A stretch of DNA of 64,000 bases from Asticcacaulis sp. ZE23SCel15 (GCF_030505395.1 NZ_CP130044.1:3209001-3273000); one strand, 5' to 3'. Shown: positions 54,070 through 63,871, numbered from the stretch's first letter. The notes: generated by a model not told the origin, from the sequence alone. Numbers and translations are program-made.

Positions 54070-57000
54070 TTAGAACTTAAGTCTCAGGCCCACCTGCGCT
54101 CGGCGGTCGTTCTTAAACCAGGCGTTAGGCTTGAGCGTGCCGTTATTATCCACCTGCTGGAACAGAACCGTGTCCGTACCGAGGAGGTTGGAACCTTCGA
54201 GGCTGAGTTCGACCTTATCCGTGAGGCGATACCGCACCGAGCCATCAAGGAAGCCCGCGTCATCCTGCCACACCGGTAAGCCGACGCAGCAATCCACCGC
54301 CGTGACCAGGAACTTCGAGCGCCAGCTATAAGCCAGACGCATCGACAGCTTATTCTTTTCGTACATGGCAATCAGGTTATACGAACGTGGCGATATGCCC
54401 TCAAGAGCGTCTGGCTTCACAGCCGTTTCATCATAGGATACGCCGCCGCCCGCGGTTCCAGTTGAGCCATCGGCGGACTCGCTAATAAGCTGGCTGGTCG
54501 TTATCCCTTTATTGCTGACATAGGTATAGTTAGCCTGCATACCCAGACCATCAAATGGCGCCGGCAGGAAGTCGAAGAAGCGTTGATAGGCGAATTCGAC
54601 GCCCTCAATCTCAGCCCCGTCACCGTTCATTGGCATCTTGACCAGAACGTCACGTTCCACGCCGTTATTGACGACTTCGCGTACTAAGGTACCGCTTTGG
54701 ACATAATCATAGAATTTTTTCTTGAAAACCGTGACTGTCATCGAACCGACGGAAGCAAAATAGTGCTCTAAGGCCAGATCGAACTGATCCGCAGTCATGG
54801 GCTTCAGATAAGGGTTACCCGCTTGAATTTTGTAAGTATATGTGGTGTTGGCCACTTCATCGGCGTAGATAACCGCGGGTGCAATGCGCGTCACAACTGT
54901 ATAGTTTTTAAGCAAACCAATATCGGGACGAGCCATGGCCTTGGAGGCCGCGAAACGCAAAACCCATTTATCAGTCAGATCAAACTTAACGTTGAAACTT
55001 GGCAACCAGTTGTCATGCTTAGCGTTGGCGGTCGACAAGAAGAAGCTGCCATCGTTAAAAGCGATTTCGTCAGGTGTGATAATACACCCCTGCGATACCG
55101 TTGCCCGCCCCCCTACATCTGGTCCCGGATCACAAATTGGGGCACCACGCTCAACAACTGGCGTAGTCGGGTCAAGATCCACAAACAAACTATCGTCAAA
55201 GGGTATAGAGTTAGTGAAGGACCCTTAAGTCATGTCCTCAGTGTGAACATACCGAATACCGATATTACCCGACACGCCGATACTACCAAAGATACGCGCA
55301 TCCGGGCCGCCAAACTTCATCATAAGGTAAGCGGCTTGAGTTTCTTCGTTTACCTTAAGAATTTCATTTGGCTTATAGCAGCCAAAGTCGCCCGTATAGA
55401 CTTCACCTGCGCGGTACCCCGTATTGGAACAGACCGGCATATATTCACCAAAACCCAGAGACGGATTGCCCAAAGCCTCAGCCATTGAGTCGCGGTTCAT
55501 CAAAGAATCCATCTTAAAGAAGACGAACTTGCTTTGATCCATCTGGCCGCCATCGAAGAAATCACCGCCGAAATCAAATGTTTCGTAGTGCCCTTCGGGG
55601 TAAGCCGCGCTGTCGATATTGTAGTACGCGGCATTAGCCGCCCATGTATTCGCAATATTTGCCCAGTTGTAAGCGCCCCAACGCACGGTCTGATCGCGCT
55701 CAGCATAGCGGACGCCGACCTTGAGAGAGTCAAGCCAGGTACTGCCAAAACTATATTGCAGATCGGCACGCGCCGCCAATTCTGTGCCTTCTGAGTCTTC
55801 GGTGTGATCGGTGACCGCGTAGTAGGAATAGTTATTGGCGTTCAGTATGCCGCCAGGCGACAGATTGACGAGTTCAGCACTATCAGGCGCTATTTGCAGG
55901 GTCGGGTACTCGCCCGTTGCGTCAATAAAGGTGTCAGCAAAGGTGCGCGTTGTGACCGACGCGTTGTAGTTCTTGATTTCGGATTCGACATACTGAACAT
56001 CAAAGTTCAAGCGAATGCGATCGGTCGGGTCCCATTTGAAATTAAGCGAGGCATCCTGTGTATACTGTTTGTTTTTGAAGCGATTAACCGCGCTATCGAT
56101 TTGCGAAGCCTTGCGTCCCACACAGCCTTCCCAAGAATAGCACTTCTGAAAGAACGCATCACCCGCAGCATTAACCGCAACGGCCTTATCCGAGTCAGGG
56201 GTTTCGCCTAGATAAAGATAAGAGTTCGACCATTGACCGGTCAGGAAATTACCATTGCTATCAAAGGTAAAATCAGGCGTTCCGGTCGCCGGCGCGACCA
56301 CCCCCGCACCGGTTATTATGTAATCTGTTGGCTCGCCATAAATGGAATAACCGCTGGAATAGATCGAGTGCTCCTGCCAAGAGTTGTCATAGCCCGAGCG
56401 ATTAAATTGTCCGGTCAGTAACATGCTGCCGTCATTTGAGCGCCATTGTGCCGCAAGCGCTATGCCTTGGCGGCGACGGTCATACAGATTGTCGCGTAAG
56501 TAGATACCAGATGGAATATAGGCCAGGCCCTCTGTGCCAAAAACAGCGGGATCGAAAATCCCCATGCGGTCGTACTGAACGCCTTGAGATGCCGTCATGA
56601 CCTTGGAGTAGGCAAGGTTGGCCATGACCCCAAACTCACCCAGTTCGGTCTGCCAGCGATTGGTATAAATACCCGAAACCGCAGGCGCCCATTCTTTGGC
56701 GATGTCGCCATAGCTATAGTCAAGTGACAGCGCCGCTGTCTGCCCCTTTACATCGAAGGGCAAGCGGGTCCGCAGATCAACCGTGCCCGCGATACCACCT
56801 TCAATAAGATCCGCAGACTGGTTTTTATAAACATCGATCCGGCTCATCAGTTCCGGAGAAATATCCCCCCAGCTTAGGCCTCGATCTGAGTTGGCGGAGA
56901 ATGTATCCCGGCCGTTAAATTCAGAGCGCACCTGATTAAGACCACGCACGATGACGCCCGACGGCTCTGCCGAAAAGTGTGATGTATCGTCAGACCCATT

Positions 57001-57300
57001 GAAGCGCGTCACCGTAATACCGGCCACCCGTTGCAGGGCTTCGGCCACCGACTTATCCGGAAAGGAGCCAATATCCTCAGACGTGATCGAATCGACGACC
57101 GTATCGGCGTTACGCTTGATCTGCTGCGCCGATTGCAGGTTTTTACGCGCGCCAACCACCACGACCTCGGTCGTATCCGTATCGGCAGCAGCCTCCTGAG
57201 CCAGCACAGGCCCCGCAAAGGCCAGAACGGCCGCGCTCGCCAGCACAGATCCCGCCAAGAGACGGCGACGTGTGCGCGACATCTTAGGTAAACTCTTCAT
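54070..57300 (-). pseudogene. TonB-dependent receptor interrupted by an in-frame stop
   Basis: The full frame of 1077 codons is one TonB-dependent outer-membrane receptor of the Xanthomonas/Caulobacter type. It has a signal peptide (about 1-34), a TonB-box-like region TTEVVVVGA, a plug with SVAEALQRVAGITV, and a beta-barrel ending in LRLKF with C-terminal Phe. Codon 692 (55225-55227) is TAA; reading on in the same frame gives GSFTNSIPFDDSLFVDLDP and the rest of the barrel to 54070. No frameshift is needed. The 691-residue product would lack the last part of the barrel and its C-terminal phenylalanine, so it should not insert. Start ATG 57300 has GGAGGG about 10 bases upstream. Confidence 0.88.
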
Positions 57301-57764
57301 ACCCTGAAACCCTCCAATTTATCCCCGGCCGCCACTTCCCCTGAATGAAAGTGACTTTGGCCCATAAAGTCCGCGATAACGCCGATAAAGACGGCTGCCG
57401 GATAGTTCCCCAACGACATTGCCACCCGCCTGACGCATCCATACCACTTGGACATTTCAACCCGCGTAAGCGGCTTTTCAAAATCACATCGGCATTACCA
57501 ATTAAATATTGGCATTATCAACAAAACACAGTTCCCAAAGACTGTCTACACAAAAACGACACAATGTCAGACCATTGCAAATTCCGAATTTATTTCGTTG
57601 TTTTATATAAATATTTTCAACATAAATAAAAATAACACACTCGCAATACGGCTTTATATTACCGCAAACGCAGGGGGCGGTATAAAATTACATTGACAGC
57701 GTGTTATATTTAACCCCCTAATTTAGGCGTGAAAAACCACACAAAATCGCTCAAAGGTATTTAA
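57301..57764. other. Divergent regulatory region between TonB receptor and GH20 genes
   Basis: These 464 bases hold no supported gene. They are AT-rich in the middle, contain the dyad at 57498-57512, and have TTGACA at 57693-57698 on the plus strand as a possible -35 element for the GH20 gene, although a good -10 at 17 bases is not seen. Confidence 0.5.
57498..57512. promoter_or_regulatory. CCAAT-N5-ATTGG dyad, candidate operator
   Basis: CCAAT and ATTGG are exact complements around TAAAT. On the minus strand TAATGCC flanks the site on both sides as a direct repeat. The site is about 200 bases upstream of the receptor start and may bind a sugar-responsive regulator. Confidence 0.4.
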
Positions 57765-60128
57765 TTGGTAGCAATGAAAAACGAGCAAAAAGGCACAATT
57801 AGCACTCTGGCGAGAAACCAATACCGTATAGCCGTAGGCTTTGGGCTTTTGCTTGCCGGGGTATTTACAGGATTATATGCGCCTGCGGCTCGCAGCGCTG
57901 AGGCTGTGCAAGCGGTTCACATCACGCCGGCACCCGCTGACCTCGCCACCAGAGACGGCCACTTCCGGCTGGCTTCCGGCATGGTCATAGCGACCGCAGC
58001 CGATGATATAGAAGCCTATGGTGTCGCCCGGCAGTTTCAAACCCTGCTCATGCAGACAACCGGGGTTCGCCTAACGCTCGTTAACACCTCTCAAACCCCA
58101 TCCGCTATTCGCTTTCAGCGCGGCGACGTCGAAAGCTCTGCTATCGAAGCCTACAGGCTTGATATCACCCGCGACGGCATCACCGTAACCGCCCCCCATC
58201 GCGAAGGGCTGTTTTACGGCGCCATGACCTTATGGCAATTGGCCCAGCAGAACCCGACCCTACCTGCCCTCACTATAAGGGATCAGCCCCGCTATGGCTG
58301 GCGTGGACTGATGCTCGATTCGGCCCGTCATTACCAAAGCCCATCCGATATCCGCCGCCTGATCGACGCTATGGCCGCCCATAAGCTCAATGTCCTGCAC
58401 TGGCACCTGACCAACGATCAGGCATGGCGGCTGGAGATCAAGCGCTACCCCAAACTGACTAAGGCCTCCGCCTATCGCCAGCTTGCCGGAGCGCAAGGGT
58501 TTGACACTAAAGGTCGCCCGCTACGCTACGGTGGTTTCTACTCTCAGGATGAGGTGCGCGAACTGGTGGCCTATGCCAGAGCCCGTAATATTACTATCGT
58601 TCCTGAAATCGAAATGCCGGGCCATGCGCTGGCGGCCATCAATGCCTATCCGGAATTTGGCGTCACAGGCCAACCGCCCAATGAGAGTATGAACAAATGG
58701 GGCGTCTACCCCTATCTCTTTAATATAGACGATGCGACGTTCCAGTTTCTGACCGATGTGCTGGATGAGGTCATGGATCTGTTCCCGTCTGATTACATCC
58801 ATATCGGTGGCGATGAGGCCATCAAGAACCAATGGCGGGACAGCCCCTATATCCAGCAGCGCATCAAAGAGCTTGGCCTGAAAGATGAGGACGAACTGCA
58901 AAGCTGGTTTGTAACCCGTATCGGCCAGCATATTGCCAAACGCGGACGGCGTATGATCGGCTGGGATGAAATCCTCGAAGGCGGTCTGGCGCCCGACGCC
59001 ACGGTCATGAGCTGGCGCGGCCTTGATGGCGCCGTCGCCGCGGCAAGTCTGGGGCACGACACGGTTTTGTCGCCGGAGCCCGTGCTTTATCTCGACAGCG
59101 CCCAAAGCGCCTCCCCGGATGAGCCGCCGGGCCGCGGACGGATCGCAAGCCTGCGCGATGTCTATGACTTCAATTCCACACCCGAAGGCATAACGCCGGA
59201 ACGCGAAGCCCACATCATCGGCGTTCAGGCCAATGTCTGGACCGAGCACATGCGCCATGCCCGCCGCATTGAGACCATGGTGTTCCCGCGACTGGTCGCC
59301 CTGTCGGAAGTGGGCTGGTCTCCGCAGGGCAAACGCGACTGGAGCCGTTTCAGCGCAGGCATGCCCGTTACGCTGAACCGACTTGATGCGCTGAGGGTGA
59401 CCTATGATACCGTACCGTTCGAGCCTGATATAGCGTTTGAGCGTGCAGGCGATACCACCAAGGTCACCGTGATCAACCATCTGGGGATTGGTGAGATACG
59501 CTATCGCCTGAATGGCGCAGCCCCAACGCCTTATGGCGCGCCGCTGAATGTGAATATGCCCGCCCAAATTACGGCACAGACCTATATCAATGGCACGCCT
59601 CTGGGCCGGGAACGCACCTACACCATTTCCGCCGATACGGTCGCCACCCGGAAAAGCCATCAGTTGCAGAGCTGCGGCGAGCCCTTCCCCCACCATCTTG
59701 AGGACGACGCCCCCGGCGAAGACCGGGCCGTGTTTGCCATCAATGTCTATCAGTCCTGCTGGCTGTGGCCGCAGATTGATTTGTCCCACGGGCTCGATAT
59801 CCGCGCAGTCGTCGGTCAGGTGCCGTTCAATTTCCTGACCGTAAATGGTCGTCGTAAAGTCAGCTTTGAGCCACCCGCCACAGCCTACGGTGAACTATTC
59901 ATCCGCAAACGCACCGGTAATGCTCCAACCTGCGAAGGCGAAACCTTGGCCACCTTAGCCTTGCCCTCCACGATCATAACCAACCCACGCCTGACGACCC
60001 TCACCGGCGCAGTGCCCGCTCAAGGTGGCCATCACGACCTGTGCATCGGATTTACCCGTCCGTCTCTTGATCCGGTCTTTGCGATCGATCAGATTACCCT
60101 CAAACCCGCTTCGGATTCCCAACCATGA
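57765..60128 (+). CDS. Secreted beta-N-acetylhexosaminidase, GH20 (second copy)
   Basis: This second hexosaminidase has 787 residues. After a signal anchor or signal peptide (about 20-45, ending ARSAEA) come a GH20b domain (about 50-170), the GH20 barrel from GWRGLMLDSARHYQSP, with catalytic D350-E351 in HIGGDEAIKNQW, and a C-terminal part from about 590 that may bind sugar. Unlike the copy at 45435 it has no CHB_HEX domain. AAAGG lies 7 bases before TTG 57765; ATG 57774 is the alternative start. It overlaps the NagX-like gene by four bases, linking GlcNAc release to membrane processing. Confidence 0.9.
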   Translation: MVAMKNEQKGTISTLARNQYRIAVGFGLLLAGVFTGLYAPAARSAEAVQAVHITPAPADLATRDGHFRLASGMVIATAADDIEAYGVARQFQTLLMQTTGVRLTLVNTSQTPSAIRFQRGDVESSAIEAYRLDITRDGITVTAPHREGLFYGAMTLWQLAQQNPTLPALTIRDQPRYGWRGLMLDSARHYQSPSDIRRLIDAMAAHKLNVLHWHLTNDQAWRLEIKRYPKLTKASAYRQLAGAQGFDTKGRPLRYGGFYSQDEVRELVAYARARNITIVPEIEMPGHALAAINAYPEFGVTGQPPNESMNKWGVYPYLFNIDDATFQFLTDVLDEVMDLFPSDYIHIGGDEAIKNQWRDSPYIQQRIKELGLKDEDELQSWFVTRIGQHIAKRGRRMIGWDEILEGGLAPDATVMSWRGLDGAVAAASLGHDTVLSPEPVLYLDSAQSASPDEPPGRGRIASLRDVYDFNSTPEGITPEREAHIIGVQANVWTEHMRHARRIETMVFPRLVALSEVGWSPQGKRDWSRFSAGMPVTLNRLDALRVTYDTVPFEPDIAFERAGDTTKVTVINHLGIGEIRYRLNGAAPTPYGAPLNVNMPAQITAQTYINGTPLGRERTYTISADTVATRKSHQLQSCGEPFPHHLEDDAPGEDRAVFAINVYQSCWLWPQIDLSHGLDIRAVVGQVPFNFLTVNGRRKVSFEPPATAYGELFIRKRTGNAPTCEGETLATLALPSTIITNPRLTTLTGAVPAQGGHHDLCIGFTRPSLDPVFAIDQITLKPASDSQP

Positions 60129-61258
60129 CCGATACCGCAAAACCGCCCCGCCTGATCTCGCTCGATGTGCTGCGCGGATTGACCGTCATAGGCATGATAT
60201 TGGTCAATGCCACCGCCGGCATGAAATATGGCCAGAATGCCGAGGTTTATCCGCTGCTGCTGCATGCCCATTGGGACGGGCTAATGATCGCCGATGTCGT
60301 GTTTCCGGCCTTTCTGATGATGGTCGGGGTATCGATTCCCATGGCCCTTGATCGTACCCGCCAATTGAGCGGCCTTAACCGCGATCAGGCTCTCAAGATT
60401 TTCTGGCGCACATTCCGCCTGTTTCTGATCGGATTCATTTTGGCCAATCTGTGGTGGTTTTCGGCTCTGTCGGAAACGACCTGGCGGTTCTGGGGCGTGC
60501 TTCAGCGTATCGGTCTGGTCTATGGCGGATGCGCGGTTCTGTTTTTCCTATGCAGTCCCAAGGTTCGCATTGGTATTATCGTTGCCATCTTGGCACTATA
60601 CTGGCCGCTAACACTTGCCCCCGCCCTTGATGGCCTGCCGAACGACATATGGCAGCGCGGCCATAATTTCGTGGCCTCGGTCGACCGGATCATGTTCGGC
60701 GCGGGCAATCACAACTATGTCAAAGGCCCGGAAGGCTATGACCCCGAAGGGCTTCTGGGCACCCTGCCCGCACTGGCGCATGGCTTGATCGGGGTGGCGA
60801 TCGGTGAATATCTGCTGGGCCGTAAGGGTAAAAACTCAGCCCTGCCTTTGCTGGGGGCCGGTGTGGCCATGCTGGCGGTCGGTATCGGCTGGGCGTTTGT
60901 ATTTCCGGTTATCAAGGACATCTGGTCCAGCACCTTTGTGCTAGTCACCTGCGGCATCACCACCATCTGTCTGGCAGGGATTCATGCCGTACTTGATACC
61001 GACGCCAAACCTAATGCGGCAGGCACCGCACTTGTCAACATTCCGCTGGCCTTTGGTATTAACGCCATCGCCTCCTATGTGCTGCATGATCTGGCGGCGG
61101 GCATGGTCGGCTGGCAACTGACATTATTGCCCTATCATGCGGCTAAACCGTTGATCGGCGAAGCCGCCGCCGCCCTGATCCCGGTCATTCTGTTCATCGC
61201 CTTCATCTGGCTGTGCATGGACTATCTGCGCCGCAAAAAATGGATCATCAAGGTTTGA
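60125..61258 (+). CDS. NagX-like inner-membrane acyltransferase (HGSNAT/DUF5009 family)
   Basis: This polytopic membrane protein of 377 residues has about 10 helices and the family N-terminus RLISLDVLRGLTVIGMILVN followed by HAHWDGLMIADVVFPAFLMM. The His in HAHWDG corresponds to the conserved region of human heparan-alpha-glucosaminide N-acetyltransferase. In GlcNAc or chitin regulons relatives are called NagX and are proposed to carry or modify amino sugars at the membrane; the biochemical role is not proven. Overlap with the GH20 gene by four bases places it in the same pathway here. Confidence 0.87.
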   Translation: MTDTAKPPRLISLDVLRGLTVIGMILVNATAGMKYGQNAEVYPLLLHAHWDGLMIADVVFPAFLMMVGVSIPMALDRTRQLSGLNRDQALKIFWRTFRLFLIGFILANLWWFSALSETTWRFWGVLQRIGLVYGGCAVLFFLCSPKVRIGIIVAILALYWPLTLAPALDGLPNDIWQRGHNFVASVDRIMFGAGNHNYVKGPEGYDPEGLLGTLPALAHGLIGVAIGEYLLGRKGKNSALPLLGAGVAMLAVGIGWAFVFPVIKDIWSSTFVLVTCGITTICLAGIHAVLDTDAKPNAAGTALVNIPLAFGINAIASYVLHDLAAGMVGWQLTLLPYHAAKPLIGEAAAALIPVILFIAFIWLCMDYLRRKKWIIKV

Positions 61259-61268
61259 TCCTGCTGAA

Positions 61269-61307
61269 TTCAGGCCCGCCTTGCCATCAAAGCAAGCCGG
61301 GCCTGAA
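61269..61307. terminator. Long stem-loop between convergent nagX-like and DUF2807 genes
   Basis: TTCAGGCCCG-c-CTTGC (61269-61284) pairs with GCAAG-c-CGGGCCTGAA (61292-61307), 15 base pairs with one mismatch. No T-run on either side, but the position between two stop codons suggests a shared end signal. Confidence 0.6.
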
Positions 61308-61316
61308 AGTATGGAT

Positions 61317-62087
61317 CTACTCCTGATCGACGCTGCCGAGGCCGGATATATCCGTGCTGACACTGGCGGGCTTGCCTTTCAGGTCGACATTGCCGGTTCC
61401 GGAGACCGAGACATTGACCTTGCCAGTGGCGGCAATTGTGGCATCACCGGCTCCGCTGACATCGATATTGGCATCGACGGTTTGCAGGCCCTCAAGTTCG
61501 GCATCCCCCATGCCGGAAATGTCGACATTCAGCGCCTGAGTGCGACCCGCAACCTCAGCCTGACCGGCCCCTGATATATCCAGATCAAGCTTTGGCTGGT
61601 CGTAATTGATCACCTCAAGATCGCCAATGCCGGAAATACCAAAGCTGGTGACCGAAGGGGCCGTGATTTCGACCGTAAGGTGGCCGTTGTTCGGCCGGAA
61701 CTTACCGCCGTTCCAATTGAAATTGATGCGCTTTTCATTGTCAGCGCCATCCTTCATCGCAAGGCGGCCACCGTCGAGCACCACCTGATCGACCATAGTC
61801 TTGTCACCGGTGATTTTCACCGACGCCACCGGCCCCTGCGTATAGATCACATCCGCTGGTATGTTGATGTCGAGCCGGTCACCACCCGTCCAGGTCAGGG
61901 TGCGGGTGGTGGTTTCCGTGGCCTTGGTGGTACTGCGGACGACGACGCTGTGGTCACCATCTTCGAACCGCGCCCAGTTCCATCCGTCTGCGGCCATGTC
62001 GCGGCTGAACAGGGCGGCGGCAATGCCTAGGCTGACCACCGACAGGACAAGGCCAGCACCCGCGACGATAAAGAGTTTGCGTATCAT
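61317..62087 (-). CDS. DUF2807 (GIN domain) repeat protein, exported
   Basis: This 256-residue protein has an N-terminal signal or anchor (about 5-28) and a C-terminal beta-helix made of short repeats such as ISGIGDLEV, ISGAGQAEV, ISGMGDAEL, VSGAGDATI and VSGTGNVDL, spaced about 20-22 residues. This is the head-GIN/DUF2807 pattern. These proteins are often encoded with PadR and HAAS proteins, as here, and are thought to act at the envelope; the role is unknown. It is the last gene of that three-gene unit. Confidence 0.85.
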   Translation of the reverse strand: MIRKLFIVAGAGLVLSVVSLGIAAALFSRDMAADGWNWARFEDGDHSVVVRSTTKATETTTRTLTWTGGDRLDINIPADVIYTQGPVASVKITGDKTMVDQVVLDGGRLAMKDGADNEKRINFNWNGGKFRPNNGHLTVEITAPSVTSFGISGIGDLEVINYDQPKLDLDISGAGQAEVAGRTQALNVDISGMGDAELEGLQTVDANIDVSGAGDATIAATGKVNVSVSGTGNVDLKGKPASVSTDISGLGSVDQE

Positions 62088-62114
62088 GATAAAATCTCCT
62101 TCAGAGGGGCCGGA

Positions 62115-62684
62115 TCAGGCCGACTGAACATTCAGGGCGGGTTTCAGGAGGCGGTAGTGCAGGCGCGCATACCAGACGATGCCATTGACGAACCAGATGG
62201 TCACGGCGGCCGTCAGAGCGGCAACCGTAACCGATGCGGCCATCAGGCCAAGCCCGCCCAGCAATGAGGCCGCAGCCCCGCCCGGCAAGCCCATGAACGG
62301 TCCGGCGGCAAACAGCGCGCCGCCGCCAATGAAGGCGCCAACGGCTCCGAAAAAGAACCCGACGAGGGTTCCGGCAATCGCCATAACTATGGGCAAAAGC
62401 ACCAGAATATCGAGCGCCCCCAGACCAATAACCGCAAAGACGGCGGTCACCGCTGACGACGGCGTTTTGGAGTCTTCCCAGCGCTTCATGCCGGCTTCGG
62501 TGCGCAGTTCGCGGGCCAGACGCTCCGGATCACCCAAAGCCTGAGCCACTTCGGCTTCGGTACGGCCCGCGGCGGCCCCATCGGCAAAGTGGGTTTCGTA
62601 ATCGGCCACAATATCGGCAATGGCGCTGGCCGGAAGGTCCGACAGACCGGCCTTAAGTTTAGTGAGAAATTCAGTACGGGTCAT
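62115..62684 (-). CDS. HAAS domain membrane protein (DUF1700-like)
   Basis: Residues 1-75 form an all-helical HAAS signalling domain (TRTEFLTKLKAGLSDLP, then DYETHF and ALGDPERLARELR). After it come four or so hydrophobic segments (about 80-180) in an inner-membrane domain. Its 189 residues match the DUF1700 family. It starts 3 bases after the PadR stop. The pairing with PadR suggests it transduces an envelope signal or is the target of PadR control. Confidence 0.86.
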   Translation of the reverse strand: MTRTEFLTKLKAGLSDLPASAIADIVADYETHFADGAAAGRTEAEVAQALGDPERLARELRTEAGMKRWEDSKTPSSAVTAVFAVIGLGALDILVLLPIVMAIAGTLVGFFFGAVGAFIGGGALFAAGPFMGLPGGAAASLLGGLGLMAASVTVAALTAAVTIWFVNGIVWYARLHYRLLKPALNVQSA

Positions 62685-62687
62685 GGA

Positions 62688-63047
62688 TCAGGCCTCGTTT
62701 ACGGGTTGCGGTTCGGCGGGCTCAGCTATGGGCTCAAGCAGGGCGTCAACAGCGCGGGCAAACCCGCGCCATTCGTCGCTTTGCGCCTTAAGCGCCTGAT
62801 GACCCGCCAGGGTCAGGCGGTAGTATTTACGCGACGGACCGGAGGAGGATTCGACCAGATAGGTTTCCACCAGACCGTCCGTCTGCATGCGCCGCATCAG
62901 GGGGTATATCGTCCCTTCACCCATGCCGATCGCGCCTGACAACAGGCTGGCGATCTCATAGGCATAGTTTTCGCTGCGGGCGAGCACGGCCAGTACACAT
63001 AGTCCCAGCACGCCCTTTTTAAGTTGTATATCAATAGGTTCAGGCAT
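62688..63047 (-). CDS. PadR family transcriptional regulator
   Basis: This 119-residue winged-helix repressor has the PadR core: KKGVLGLCVLAVLARSENYAYEI, GTIYPLMRRMQTDGLV and the wing RKYYRLTLAGHQAL. A short C-terminal dimerisation helix follows. The ATG at 63047 is chosen because GGAAGGATGGG lies just upstream; an in-frame start at 63095 adds 16 residues before the fold. It probably represses its own operon with the HAAS and DUF2807 genes. Confidence 0.9.
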   Translation of the reverse strand: MPEPIDIQLKKGVLGLCVLAVLARSENYAYEIASLLSGAIGMGEGTIYPLMRRMQTDGLVETYLVESSSGPSRKYYRLTLAGHQALKAQSDEWRGFARAVDALLEPIAEPAEPQPVNEA

Positions 63048-63183
63048 TTTCCCATCCTTCCGCCGAAGCGTTCGGGCTGCGGTGATCAATCTCACCGCCT
63101 GACTACCTATTTATAGCAAGCTACCATTTATTACAAGATACCTATCTATACATAACACATTTGTAATGTTCACCTCAAAACAG

Positions 63184-63211
63184 AAAAAAGCCCGCCGGTG
63201 TGGCGAGCTTT
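63184..63211 (-). terminator. Terminator of the ArsC/Spx-like gene
   Basis: AAAGCCCGCC (63187-63196) and GGCGAGCTTT (63202-63211) pair with one mismatch around a 5-base loop. On the minus strand it comes 4 bases after the stop and ends in TTTTTT. Confidence 0.8.
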
Positions 63212-63215
63212 GGGG

Positions 63216-63563
63216 TTACTTGAAGACGTTCTCGTAAATATCCGGCTTGAACCCGGCAATCAGTTGATCCCCGGTATCGAGTATGGGCCGCCGGATCATC
63301 GACGGCTGGGCCTGCATCAACCGCAACGCCTTGGCCTCATCCAGATCAGCGCGATCTTCGTCCGGCAATTTCCGAAATGTCTGACCGGAGGTATTGATCA
63401 GCTTTTGCCAGCCGATGCGATCAGCCCAGCCCTTAAGCACTAAGGCCTCAATGCCCAGTGCCTTATAGTCATGGAAAACAGCCTCAACACCACGCGCCTC
63501 CAGCCAGCGGCGGGCCTTGGCCATAGTGTCGCAATTCTTGATGCCATAGATTTTCACGGCCAC
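63216..63563 (-). CDS. ArsC/Spx family protein (YffB-like)
   Basis: This thioredoxin-fold protein of 115 residues starts with KIYGIKNCDTMAKARRWL, with Cys11 at the active-site position. The family-typical MIRRPILDTGD near 90 follows. It lacks the additional cysteines of thiol arsenate reductases and resembles YffB, which may act as a glutathione-dependent thiol reductase. Single gene with its own terminator. Confidence 0.88.
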   Translation of the reverse strand: MAVKIYGIKNCDTMAKARRWLEARGVEAVFHDYKALGIEALVLKGWADRIGWQKLINTSGQTFRKLPDEDRADLDEAKALRLMQAQPSMIRRPILDTGDQLIAGFKPDIYENVFK

Positions 63564-63616
63564 GAGTCACTCCTGAGCAATGTATGTCTGCTCATAACCG
63601 TCCTGCGGACAGGGTT

Positions 63617-63796
63617 TCAACCTGGCATCAGTTCCTCAAGCAACTCTTTCCACGGCAGGTCTTCATAGCGCGGGGTGAACCCTGCCGCTTCGTAGGATTT
63701 TCGCGTGGTGATAAAATCCACGTCGCCATTGCCGTAGACCACCAGTTCTTCGCGGTTAAGGCCACACCCGCGATATAAGCCATACATCTCAACCAT
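63617..63796 (-). CDS. Small conserved-looking protein, 59 residues
   Basis: Read on the minus strand, ATG 63796 has GGGAGG 7-8 bases upstream and encodes a soluble 59-residue protein that starts MVEMYGLYRGCGLNREELVV and ends with LPWKELLEELMPG. It contains a VYGNGDVDF segment and two charged helices. I do not recognise a family. The strong ribosome site, balanced acidic composition and fit between neighbours favour this frame over the overlapping one that spans 63628-63867. Confidence 0.65.
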   Translation of the reverse strand: MVEMYGLYRGCGLNREELVVYGNGDVDFITTRKSYEAAGFTPRYEDLPWKELLEELMPG

Positions 63797-63871
63797 GCAC
63801 TGCCTCCCGATGTCCCGGTCAGGTTCTCACCGAAACATATCCCCTGATGCGCGAATTTTCCATTCACCTCC

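Noticed and set aside
58521-59789. 422-codon open frame antisense to the second GH20 gene
   Set aside because: It lies wholly inside the GH20 barrel frame, whose catalytic motifs are clear; the antisense protein has no family features.
63628-63867. 79-codon minus-strand frame near the window end
   Set aside because: It overlaps the 59-residue gene in another frame; the latter has the ribosome site and more protein-like composition.
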